A DNA stretch of 5,579 nucleotides from Acidilobaceae archaeon (lineage in GTDB: Archaea; Thermoproteota; Thermoprotei_A; Sulfolobales; Acidilobaceae). The translations under genes were made by a program, and so were the position numbers. The stretch lies in the NCBI GenBank assembly GCA_027034115.1, contig JALVJB010000046.1, forward strand, positions 1 to 5,579, in the 5' to 3' direction. Below are positions 1-5,033 of this stretch, in pieces. Numbering within the stretch: position 1 is the first letter of the stretch; each line of letters starts with the position of its first letter. Under the pieces are notes generated by a model, which did no database searches, was not told the origin of the DNA, and was given only the letters and a program-made list of their open reading frames with translations.

Positions 1-98
1 GCGCCTGGTGGGTTTAGGGCGCCGCACTTCCTGCAGACCATTTTGTTGAGTACTCTCCTCTCGACTATTGCTATTAGCTCTGGATCGGTTATCGGCAT
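1..98 (-). CDS. rpl40e: Ribosomal protein L40e, 5' part only (cut by window edge)
   Basis: Small zinc-binding protein of the large ribosomal subunit. Only the first 32 codons are inside the window; the 3' end lies beyond position 1. The visible protein begins MPITDPELIAIVERRVLNK and continues into VCRKCGALNP, matching the archaeal L40e N-terminus, which is usually about 50 residues and carries two CxxC zinc half-sites. The first half-site is Cys22/Cys25; the second would lie outside the window. The ATG at 96-98 is supported by a purine-rich Shine-Dalgarno (GGGGGAGGG, minus strand, 106-114) with a 7-base spacer. The residue after Asn-Pro is Pro-Gly, where many archaeal L40e proteins have Ile-Arg, a small deviation close to the edge. 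The gene is divergent from the KH-protein gene. Identification is by recalled family sequence and is secure for so short a fragment because the MPITDPE and VCRKCGALNP motifs are distinctive. Confidence 0.9.
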   Translation of the reverse strand, partial: MPITDPELIAIVERRVLNKMVCRKCGALNPPG

Positions 99-105
99 GG
101 CTCTT

Positions 106-147
106 CCCTCCCCCGGGCTTGCGGGTTGTTGTTTCTCGGCCTTTAAA
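106..147 (-). promoter_or_regulatory. Candidate promoter and Shine-Dalgarno of rpl40e
   Basis: On the minus strand a TTTAAA box at 142-147 lies about 25 bases before a predicted transcript start near 118-119. That would give a leader of about 20 bases carrying the Shine-Dalgarno GGGGGAGGG (106-114), 7 bases before the ATG. The spacing fits an archaeal TATA/TBP promoter. TTTAAA is its own reverse complement, so the same box could also bind TBP for plus-strand transcription. The transcript start is inferred from spacing only. Confidence 0.5.
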
Positions 148-177
148 CCCTTGCCTTGCCTGGATGACCGGTGGCGT

Positions 178-222
178 TGTTATTCTTTACCTCTCTATTG
201 TACGTTTCTTGTTGTCGGGGTG
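178..222 (+). promoter_or_regulatory. Candidate promoter and ribosome binding site of the KH-protein gene
   Basis: The purine run GGGGTG at 217-222 is the best ribosome binding site before the GTG at 230 (spacer 7 bases). An AT-rich stretch at 178-189 (TTATTCTTTACC region) is about 25 bases before the position where a short leader would begin (near 211). It is a weak match to a TATA box. The palindromic TTTAAA at 142-147 is an alternative that would give a leader of roughly 55-60 bases. The sequence does not decide between them. Confidence 0.3.
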
Positions 223-229
223 TGTGGGT

Positions 230-820
230 GTGCCTGTGGAGATTCCCTTGGATAAGATTTGTGTTCGCACTGGTGTGCTGTGTCCTAGGTGTCAGTCCCT
301 GGTTGACCGGGGATTGTATAATGACTTGGATATCCGTGTTATGAGGGCGTTGCTTGAGGTTGAGAGGAAGTATCGTGATACGAGGATTAGGTTCGTGAAG
401 GCTTATAGGATCGATGATATTGTCTACGTGCTCGTCGAGTCCAGCCCTGGAGTCCCGGCGAGCCTTGGGGCTGATATCAGGAGGCACCTGGATGTTGAGG
501 GTGTGGAGAGGGTTCTCGTGGTCGAGTATAGGGCTGATAAGAGGAGGCTTATCGAGGAGATTATCGCCCCCTACAGGGTTATTGGTATTCAGGAGGCGTT
601 CCTGCCCGACGGCGGGGAGGTGGTTATTGTTAAGGTTCCCGTTGAGGCGAAGAGGCTCCTTGAATCGATTAAGGGCAGGTATATTCTCAGGCTGGCGGAG
701 AAGCTGTTGGGAAAGCAGGTCTATATCGAGTATGTTGAGTCCAGCGAGGCTCCATTGAAGCCGGAGTGGCTGGGCTTAAAGAAGCCTGATGTTAGGGGCC
801 TGCTGGATAGGCTTGGCTAG
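230..820 (+). CDS. Zinc-ribbon/KH RNA-binding protein (archaeal NusA-like family)
   Basis: Predicted cytoplasmic RNA-binding protein of 196 residues, from an archaeal family often annotated as NusA-like transcription elongation factor; its true role is not established. The N-terminus has an incomplete zinc-knuckle pattern, ICVRTGVLCPRCQ, with Cys11, Cys18 and Cys21. A helical and beta region follows (about 32-100), then a KH-like region (about 112-170) that includes VIGIQEAFLPDGGEVVIVKV and ends in VYIEYVESS; the C-terminal tail is rich in Lys and Leu. The GTG at 230 is chosen because GGGGTG (217-222) lies 7 bases before it and because family members begin just a few residues before IPLDKICV. 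In-frame starts further up (ATG 164, TTG 68) would add a hydrophobic stretch or read antisense through rpl40e. GTG 224 and GTG 236 remain possible. The gene ends in a four-base overlap with the convergent FEN-1 gene. Family assignment is from recalled motifs. Confidence 0.7.
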   Translation: MPVEIPLDKICVRTGVLCPRCQSLVDRGLYNDLDIRVMRALLEVERKYRDTRIRFVKAYRIDDIVYVLVESSPGVPASLGADIRRHLDVEGVERVLVVEYRADKRRLIEEIIAPYRVIGIQEAFLPDGGEVVIVKVPVEAKRLLESIKGRYILRLAEKLLGKQVYIEYVESSEAPLKPEWLGLKKPDVRGLLDRLG

Positions 821-1866
821 CCGAACCAGGCGTCTAGGCCTACGTGCCTTGCCCGCAGGTTCTCCCTGTAGGCTTTCCTGAGCCTCTCTATGGCTCTCTT
901 TACACGTTCCGGGTTGAAGTCGTGCTCCTCGACTAGTATTCTCCGGATAGCCTCGGGGTCCGGCTCCCTGAACTCTATCTTGTAGTTGTCGGTCACCCTT
1001 GGGTTGAGGAAGTAGTTGAATATCTCTCTTATATTGTACTGTGGTAGCCTGGCCTGGATGAATTCTAGGGCCTTCTCAACGTCCCTGTGGGTCTTCACGA
1101 ATGTTAGAGCGGTTTTAGGCCCGTACCCGGGTACTCCGCCGGGGTTGTAATCGGTTCCCAGGAGTATTCCTATCACTATCAACTGCTCCCTGGTTATCCC
1201 GAGGGTTTTCAATAGTTTGTCCAGCTCGATGACCTCTGGCTTTACGATTACGTAGACGTCCTTCCCAGGGAGCTTTCTTCTGCCAGTAATGGTGAGGTTA
1301 CGCGCTAGCCTGGGAGCGCCGAAGAGGAGGCTGTCGTAGTCCTGGCTGCCCGCTGCCCAGGCGTCGCCCTTAGCGGCGATGTAGGCGGCTTGGGCCTCCC
1401 CCTCTTCCGGGGCCTGGACCCATGGGATGCCCATGGCGTCTAGCAGCCTCTTAGCGTCTTCGACCATGTCCTGGCTTAGGTGGATTGCTTGCATCGCGTA
1501 CTTTCTAGCCTCCATCCTCCTACCCGTGGCTCTGGCTTCCTGGAGCTTCTTCTCGGCCTCCTCTTTCCTCTTGAACCGTTTCTCTAGCTCCTTCTTCTTC
1601 AGCTCCGGGGGTTTACCATCGAAGACGTAGACCGGCTTGACCCCCTCCTCTGCCAGGTTTATGGTCCTGTAGAAGAGGCCGGATAGGTGGCTCGTGACCC
1701 TGCCCTGCCTATCCATTAGGGGGGTTCCGTCGGGCTGTCTTATGGCGGCGAGGAACTGGTATAGGGCGTTGTAGGCGTCTAGAGCTACTATCTTGCCTTT
1801 CAGGGCCCTGAGGTCTACCTCCATCCGGGCCTCGGGGGGTATTAGTTCTCTAAGGTTTACTCCCAT
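817..1866 (-). CDS. fen: Flap endonuclease 1 (FEN-1)
   Basis: Structure-specific 5' flap endonuclease and 5'-3' exonuclease that removes primer flaps in Okazaki-fragment maturation and acts in long-patch base excision repair, guided by PCNA. At 349 residues it has normal archaeal length. The mature Gly2 is present (MGVNLRELIPP). The N-nuclease domain spans about 1-100, a Lys/Glu/Arg-rich helical clamp about 85-130, and the I-nuclease domain about 130-255. The metal-binding acidic residues are all visible: Asp30, Asp83 (VFDGKPP), Glu155 and Glu157 (EEGEAQAA), Asp176 and Asp178 (SQDYDS) and Asp239 (GTDYNPGG). The helix-hairpin-helix signature is VPGYGPKTAL (245-254). The C-terminal PCNA-binding box reads HVGLDAWF (341-348), with His where Gln is usual. 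The ATG at 1864-1866 follows GGGGGA with a 6-base spacer. It lies 17 bases after a small winged-helix-like gene, probably in one transcript. Its TAG shares the CTAG at 817-820 with the opposing gene. Confidence 0.97.
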   Translation of the reverse strand: MGVNLRELIPPEARMEVDLRALKGKIVALDAYNALYQFLAAIRQPDGTPLMDRQGRVTSHLSGLFYRTINLAEEGVKPVYVFDGKPPELKKKELEKRFKRKEEAEKKLQEARATGRRMEARKYAMQAIHLSQDMVEDAKRLLDAMGIPWVQAPEEGEAQAAYIAAKGDAWAAGSQDYDSLLFGAPRLARNLTITGRRKLPGKDVYVIVKPEVIELDKLLKTLGITREQLIVIGILLGTDYNPGGVPGYGPKTALTFVKTHRDVEKALEFIQARLPQYNIREIFNYFLNPRVTDNYKIEFREPDPEAIRRILVEEHDFNPERVKRAIERLRKAYRENLRARHVGLDAWFG

Positions 1867-1883
1867 CGAGGGTCCCCCAAGGG

Positions 1884-2123
1884 TTAGATTGTTTTGAGGA
1901 CGCTTATGAGGAGTTCCTCCTTGCTGGGCTGGGTCGCTATGTAGCCGAGTATCTCTAGTGTCATGAGCACCTTGGCCAGGTCTCTCCTAGAGACCGATTC
2001 GCCCCTGCGATTCAGGTCGGCTATGAGGTCTGACTCTGCTACGGGGACTTCTCCTTTCTTCGATAGTCTCTGGAGGGACTCGTATACGGTGTTTATCAAC
2101 GGCTGCGGGGTCCACACGCTCAA
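1884..2123 (-). CDS. Small winged-helix-like protein upstream of FEN-1, function unknown
   Basis: A 79-residue protein without Cys, signal peptide or membrane segment. I do not recognise a named family. The pattern looks like a winged helix-turn-helix: a first helix about 8-21, a second about 29-40 (ESDLIADLNRRG), a likely recognition helix about 45-59 (SRRDLAKVLMTLEILG), then GYIATQPSKEELLISVL as a possible wing and last helix. Such a fold suggests DNA binding or a protein-protein adaptor; that is inference. The start is TTG at 2121-2123, supported by the strong Shine-Dalgarno GGGGAGGTG (2131-2139) 7 bases upstream; the GTG two codons later is the alternative. The stop (TAA) is 17 bases before the FEN-1 ATG, so the two are probably co-transcribed, linking it to replication or repair, or to regulation of that operon. 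The overlapping plus-strand frame has no supporting site. Confidence 0.8.
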   Translation of the reverse strand: MSVWTPQPLINTVYESLQRLSKKGEVPVAESDLIADLNRRGESVSRRDLAKVLMTLEILGYIATQPSKEELLISVLKTI

Positions 2124-2130
2124 GGACTCA

Positions 2131-2174
2131 CACCTCCCCGTTAGATGTACCAGCGTTGAGGGGTAAAGAGTATA
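2131..2174 (-). promoter_or_regulatory. Candidate promoter and Shine-Dalgarno of the winged-helix/FEN-1 operon
   Basis: On the minus strand the 73-base gap after cdc48 contains TATACTCTTTA (2164-2174), an AT-rich element about 25 bases before a predicted start near 2140-2147. It is followed by GGGGAGGTG (2131-2139), an almost perfect complement of the archaeal 16S 3' end, 7 bases before the TTG start. The Shine-Dalgarno is convincing; the TATA element is only plausible. No oligo-T terminator for cdc48 is visible in the gap, so read-through from cdc48 cannot be excluded. Confidence 0.45.
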
Positions 2175-2196
2175 GGGACCCCTAGGGAGCCGTGGG

Positions 2197-4413
2197 CTAG
2201 AAGGTTAGTGTCGGAGCCCTCTCCCTCTGCTGGCTCGGCTTTATCTGCCTCGCGGTTTCCAGCCACTTGTGGTAGTACTCGATCATCTGCCTCGTCACGC
2301 TAGGCTTCACCTTCATTAGAGCCTCTTCGAAGTGCTTCATGGCGACATACCTGGCGTCTAGGTTCTCCCGGAGGGCGTGCATTGCCGCCTCTCTAACTAG
2401 CGCTGCCAGGTCAGCGCCAGTATAGCCTTCAGTTCTCCTGGCTAGTTCCTCTAGGTCTACGTCCTCGGCTAGAGGCACGTTTCTGGTGTGGATCCTGAGG
2501 ATTTCTATTCTCCCCTCTAGGTCTGGTGGCGGCACGTAGATCAGCTTCTCGAGCCTCCCAGGCCTCAGTAGTGCCGGGTCTATTATGTCGGGCCTGTTAG
2601 TCGCCGCTATGACGACGACGTCGGATAAGTCTGATATGCCGTCTATCTCGGTCAGTAGCTGGCTGACGATCCTCTCTCCAACCCTGCTCCCTATCTCCGT
2701 TCCCCTGACGGAGGCGATGGCGTCTATCTCGTCGAAGAATACTACTGCTGGAGAGTACTGCCTCGCCTTCCTGAATATCTCCCTTATCATCTTCTCGCTT
2801 TCTCCAACCCACTTACTCAGCACTTCCGGGCCTCTCACGGCGATGAAGTTTGCCCCGCTCTCTGTTGCCACGGCCTTTGCCAGGAGCGTCTTACCGGTGC
2901 CGGGTGGACCGAAGAGTAGTATGCCCCGTGGCGGCTTTATACCGAGCCTGGCGAATGCGTGAGGGTATTTTAGGGGCCACTCTACGGTCTCCCTCAGCTC
3001 CTGCTTGGCCTCGTGGAGCCCTCCTATGTCGTCCCAATGTACTTCTGGTATCTCTACTTGTATCTCTCGTAGGCCGCTAGGGGTTATCTCCCTGAAGGCT
3101 GACATGAAGTCCTCCATCTTTACAACCATTTTCTCTAGTACTTCGACGGGTATTCTCTCCTCCTCGATATCGATTTCCGGCAGGTATCTCCGGAGGGCGT
3201 GCATTGCCGCCTCTCTAACTAGCGCTGCCAGGTCAGCGCCAGTATAGCCTTTCGTTATTTCGGCGAGCATCTCTAGGTCTACGTCCTCGGCTAGAGGCAT
3301 GTGCCTCGTATGGATCTGGAGTATCTCCAGCCTCCCCTGCTTGTCCGGGAGAGGAACCTCTATCTCTCTATCGAACCTGCCAGGCCTCCTTAGAGCCGGG
3401 TCCAGGGCGTTGGGCCTGTTAGTCGCCGCTATCACGACGACTTGGCCCCTGCTTGAGAGGCCGTCCATTAGTGCTAGTAGCTGTGCCACGACCCTCCTCT
3501 CGACCTCCCCGGCGACCTCATCCCTCTTTGGTGCTATTGCGTCTATCTCGTCGATGAATATTATGCTTGGAGCGTTCTCCTCAGCCTCCTTGAAAATCTC
3601 CCTAAGCCTCTGCTCACTCTCACCATAGAACTTACTCATAATCTCCGGCCCGTTAATCGCTATGAAGTATGCATCACTCTCTGTTGCAACAGCCTTAGCT
3701 AGCAGGGTCTTACCGGTGCCGGGTGGCCCGTAGAGGAGTACGCCCTTCGGAGGTTCAATGCCTAGCCTCGCGAATAGCTCCGGATGCCTTAGGGGGAGCT
3801 CTATGAGCTCCCTCACCTTCTCTATAACGTTGCTCAGGCCGCCAATGTCTTCGTAGAATACTCTGGGTACTTGGCTCGGGCTTAGAGGCTTGTTTAGCAC
3901 CTCGATGGTGGTCTTCTCTGTTATGATCACGGGTCCCCGGGGCTTTGTAACAACTACTGTGAAGGGCATGCCCTGCCCTAGGACGGGTACCTGGATTATA
4001 TCTCGCTCTACTACCGGTATGCCTATAAGCCTCCTCTTAATGTACTTCCGGAAGCTCTCATCGTGCACTGACGACTGGCTCATGGGGGCAAGCTTGACCT
4101 TTACCGCTGGCTGGACCTCCGCCTTCCTAACAACTACCTTGTCTCCAACATTCACGCCAGCGCTCTTCCTGAGTATCCCGTCCATCCTGATTACTGCTCT
4201 ACCGTTATCCTCCGGGAGGCCAGGCCATACTATCGCCACGGTCTTCCTCTTACCCTCTATCTCAACAACATCACCAGGCCGTAGGCCTAGCTCCTTCATC
4301 GTCTGAATGTCGATCCTAACCCTCTTCCTCCCGGTGTCCCTGCTCCTAGCCTCCTCTACCCTGAGGATGACTTCCTTGTAGGGTTTACCCTCTCCTTGCT
4401 TTCCAGCTGCCAA
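2197..4413 (-). CDS. cdc48: Cdc48/VAT-type AAA+ ATPase (p97 homologue)
   Basis: Cytosolic homohexameric unfoldase that threads proteins through a central pore using ATP and can feed substrates to the 20S proteasome. Its 738 residues are normal for archaea. A double-psi barrel N domain (about 11-100) and a Cdc48-2 domain (about 105-180) precede D1 (about 187-445) and D2 (about 455-700). D1: Walker A GPPGTGKT 229-236, Walker B IIFIDEID 284-291, sensor Asn332, arginine fingers Arg343 and Arg346. D2: Walker A 502-509, Walker B VVFFDEID 557-564, sensor Asn606, arginines 617 and 620. Pore loops KFYGESE (261-267) and KWVGESE (534-540) both carry aromatics, as in archaeal members. The last residues are PTLTF, without the penultimate Tyr of the HbYX proteasome-docking motif. 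The start is TTG at 4411-4413: an in-frame TAG sits two codons upstream, and AGGAGGGGTG (4424-4433) is 10 bases before it. D1 and D2 share an unusually identical DNA tract, listed separately. Confidence 0.97.
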   Translation of the reverse strand: MAAGKQGEGKPYKEVILRVEEARSRDTGRKRVRIDIQTMKELGLRPGDVVEIEGKRKTVAIVWPGLPEDNGRAVIRMDGILRKSAGVNVGDKVVVRKAEVQPAVKVKLAPMSQSSVHDESFRKYIKRRLIGIPVVERDIIQVPVLGQGMPFTVVVTKPRGPVIITEKTTIEVLNKPLSPSQVPRVFYEDIGGLSNVIEKVRELIELPLRHPELFARLGIEPPKGVLLYGPPGTGKTLLAKAVATESDAYFIAINGPEIMSKFYGESEQRLREIFKEAEENAPSIIFIDEIDAIAPKRDEVAGEVERRVVAQLLALMDGLSSRGQVVVIAATNRPNALDPALRRPGRFDREIEVPLPDKQGRLEILQIHTRHMPLAEDVDLEMLAEITKGYTGADLAALVREAAMHALRRYLPEIDIEEERIPVEVLEKMVVKMEDFMSAFREITPSGLREIQVEIPEVHWDDIGGLHEAKQELRETVEWPLKYPHAFARLGIKPPRGILLFGPPGTGKTLLAKAVATESGANFIAVRGPEVLSKWVGESEKMIREIFRKARQYSPAVVFFDEIDAIASVRGTEIGSRVGERIVSQLLTEIDGISDLSDVVVIAATNRPDIIDPALLRPGRLEKLIYVPPPDLEGRIEILRIHTRNVPLAEDVDLEELARRTEGYTGADLAALVREAAMHALRENLDARYVAMKHFEEALMKVKPSVTRQMIEYYHKWLETARQIKPSQQRERAPTLTF
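2368..2477 (-). repeat. Direct repeat copy in the D2 domain of cdc48
   Basis: Part of a two-copy intragenic repeat with the tract at 3190-3299, offset by exactly 822 bases. Positions 2368-2429 (62 bases) and 2449-2477 (29 bases) match the other copy without a mismatch; the 19 bases between them differ at 10 positions by my count, giving about 100 of 110 identical. The tract encodes residues 646-682, including GYTGADLAALVREAAMHALR. The protein similarity is expected for paired AAA+ domains, but identity at every wobble position is not. Confidence 0.9.
3190..3299 (-). repeat. Direct repeat copy in the D1 domain of cdc48
   Basis: The D1 partner of the tract at 2368-2477. The perfect blocks are 3190-3251 (62 bases) and 3271-3299 (29 bases). 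It encodes residues 372-408, including GYTGADLAALVREAAMHALR. A further perfect 21-base match in the same register lies at 3412-3432 and 2590-2610 (the AATNRP region), and a 20-base match over the Walker A region lies at 3707-3726 and 2888-2907, offset by 819 bases. Confidence 0.9.
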
Positions 4414-4423
4414 TTCCTAGTGA

Positions 4424-4478
4424 CACCCCTCCTAGTAGCTAACCCCGAGAAACCTACTCGGTAACAGGAGGCTATAAA
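4424..4478 (-). promoter_or_regulatory. Candidate promoter and Shine-Dalgarno of cdc48
   Basis: On the minus strand TTTATA (4473-4478, within TGTTTATAGC) is a good archaeal TATA-like box, predicting a transcript start near 4450 and a leader of roughly 37 bases. AGGAGGGGTG at 4424-4433 is a strong Shine-Dalgarno, 10 bases before the TTG start. The box suggests that cdc48 has its own promoter even though the upstream aEF-1beta gene runs in the same direction and ends only 108 bases away. Confidence 0.55.
4445..4461 (-). other. Small hairpin at the predicted 5' end of the cdc48 transcript
   Basis: CCGAG (4445-4449) pairs with CTCGG (4457-4461) around a 7-base loop. It lies between the TATA-like box and the Shine-Dalgarno, near the predicted transcript start. 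A 5-bp stem may be chance. It has no oligo-T after it, so it does not look like an intrinsic terminator for the upstream gene. Confidence 0.2.
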
Positions 4479-4521
4479 CAAGGGCGTAAGTACATGGTTA
4501 TAGGGAGGAGTGGCTCGAGGC

Positions 4522-4794
4522 CTAGCTGAGCCTGTGAACGGTCTCGACCTCTACCTCCTCAACACCGTCTACACTCTTTATCAGCTGCTCGAGGGCTTCA
4601 GTCCCGCCCTCACTCTCCTCTGGTATGGCGATAATGACCTTGAGCGCCTTCAGGCCGAAGGCTATCGGCTCCTCCCCGCTGCCCATGACCTCATAGTTCT
4701 CGGGTAGCTTAGCCTTAATCCTCTCCAGGAGCTCCCCGGGCTGGATATCGACACTGTTGGGGAAGACCTTCAACACGACCGCTACCCTAGCCAC
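4522..4794 (-). CDS. ef1b: Elongation factor 1-beta (aEF-1beta)
   Basis: Nucleotide exchange factor that promotes release of GDP from aEF-1alpha so the factor can reload GTP and aminoacyl-tRNA in translation elongation. The 90-residue length is normal for archaea, which have only the C-terminal exchange domain of the eukaryotic protein. The ferredoxin-like pattern is visible: first strand VAVVLKVFP (4-12), helix around ELLERIKAKLP (21-31), the conserved EEPIAFGLKALKVIIAIPEE (41-60), then a helix at EALEQLIKSVDG and the last strand VEEVEVETVHRL (78-89). The start is GTG at 4792-4794, with GGAGGCGA (4801-4808) 6 bases upstream. It follows the zinc-ribbon gene by 22 bases and is presumably translated from the same message. 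That pairing recurs in other archaea, including haloarchaea, from memory. No separate promoter is evident in the short spacer. Confidence 0.93.
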   Translation of the reverse strand: MARVAVVLKVFPNSVDIQPGELLERIKAKLPENYEVMGSGEEPIAFGLKALKVIIAIPEESEGGTEALEQLIKSVDGVEEVEVETVHRLS

Positions 4795-4816
4795 CCCTAC
4801 TCGCCTCCGCCTAATA

Positions 4817-5026
4817 CTAGGGCCCCGTGAACCCGCAGTTCGGGCAGGTGTAGGGGGTCCCCTGAGCCCTGCACTTCTCGCAGCGCCTTATCACTGCTAC
4901 GCCGCAGTTCGGGCATATGAATACTGTAGCTCTCTCGTTCGGATGTATTATCCTGCCGCAGCTCGTGCACACGGGCGGGGTCACAGGGTCGTAGATGTCT
5001 AGCTTCTTCACGGGTACGGCTGACAC
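4817..5026 (-). CDS. Four-CxxC zinc-ribbon protein (HVO_2753-like), partner of aEF-1beta
   Basis: Small protein predicted to bind two zinc ions and annotated in related archaea as an RNA-binding zinc-ribbon protein possibly linked to translation. From the chosen start it has 69 residues and four CxxC pairs: Cys20/23 (CTSCGR), Cys38/41 (CPNCG), Cys49/52 (CEKC) and Cys61/64 (CPNCGFTGP). The CPxCGF-x-GP ending is typical of the family. Members I recall are about 55-60 residues and begin close to the first CxxC, so this one has an N-terminal extension of some 15 residues. The start is the main uncertainty. GTG at 5024-5026 lies 10 bases after GGAGGGTG (5037-5044). A longer version from GTG 5048-5050 (77 residues) would begin about at or upstream of the transcript start predicted from the TATA box and would have this Shine-Dalgarno inside its coding region. 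GTG 5009-5011 is a third choice. aEF-1beta follows after 22 bases, so the two probably form an operon. Confidence 0.85.
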   Translation of the reverse strand: MSAVPVKKLDIYDPVTPPVCTSCGRIIHPNERATVFICPNCGVAVIRRCEKCRAQGTPYTCPNCGFTGP

Positions 5027-5033
5027 CCTATCT

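Noticed and set aside
68..229. Upstream extension of the KH-protein reading frame to TTG 68 or ATG 164
   Set aside because: The frame is open, but the TTG 68 version overlaps the start of rpl40e in antisense and gives low-complexity Pro/Leu sequence. The ATG 164 version adds a hydrophobic stretch that family members lack as I recall, and it has no good Shine-Dalgarno. The GTG at 230 has GGGGTG at proper spacing.
143..487. Open frame of 114 codons on the minus strand
   Set aside because: It is antisense to the well-supported KH-protein gene, has no recognisable motif and overlaps the rpl40e promoter region; it is a shadow of biased codon use.
1419..1438. Repeated CCCATGG words on either side of ATG
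   Set aside because: This is a short direct repeat within FEN-1 coding sequence (AMGIPW region), explained by codon choice and not repeated elsewhere in the window.
2173..2187. TAGGG/CCCTA and CCCTAGGG palindromic words after the cdc48 stop
   Set aside because: Considered as a terminator hairpin, but the loop would be only two bases and no T-run follows; the words more likely reflect the frequent CTAG context of this genome.
2585..2962. Open frame of 125 codons on the plus strand inside cdc48
   Set aside because: It is antisense to the D2 ATPase domain, rich in Ser, Leu and Thr, with no ribosome binding site or family match. The same applies to the long plus-strand frames at 3299-3628 and 3890-4306.
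4510..5002. Plus-strand open frames opposite aEF-1beta and the zinc-ribbon gene
   Set aside because: Both opposed genes are recognised families with good start signals; the plus-strand frames have neither motifs nor sites.
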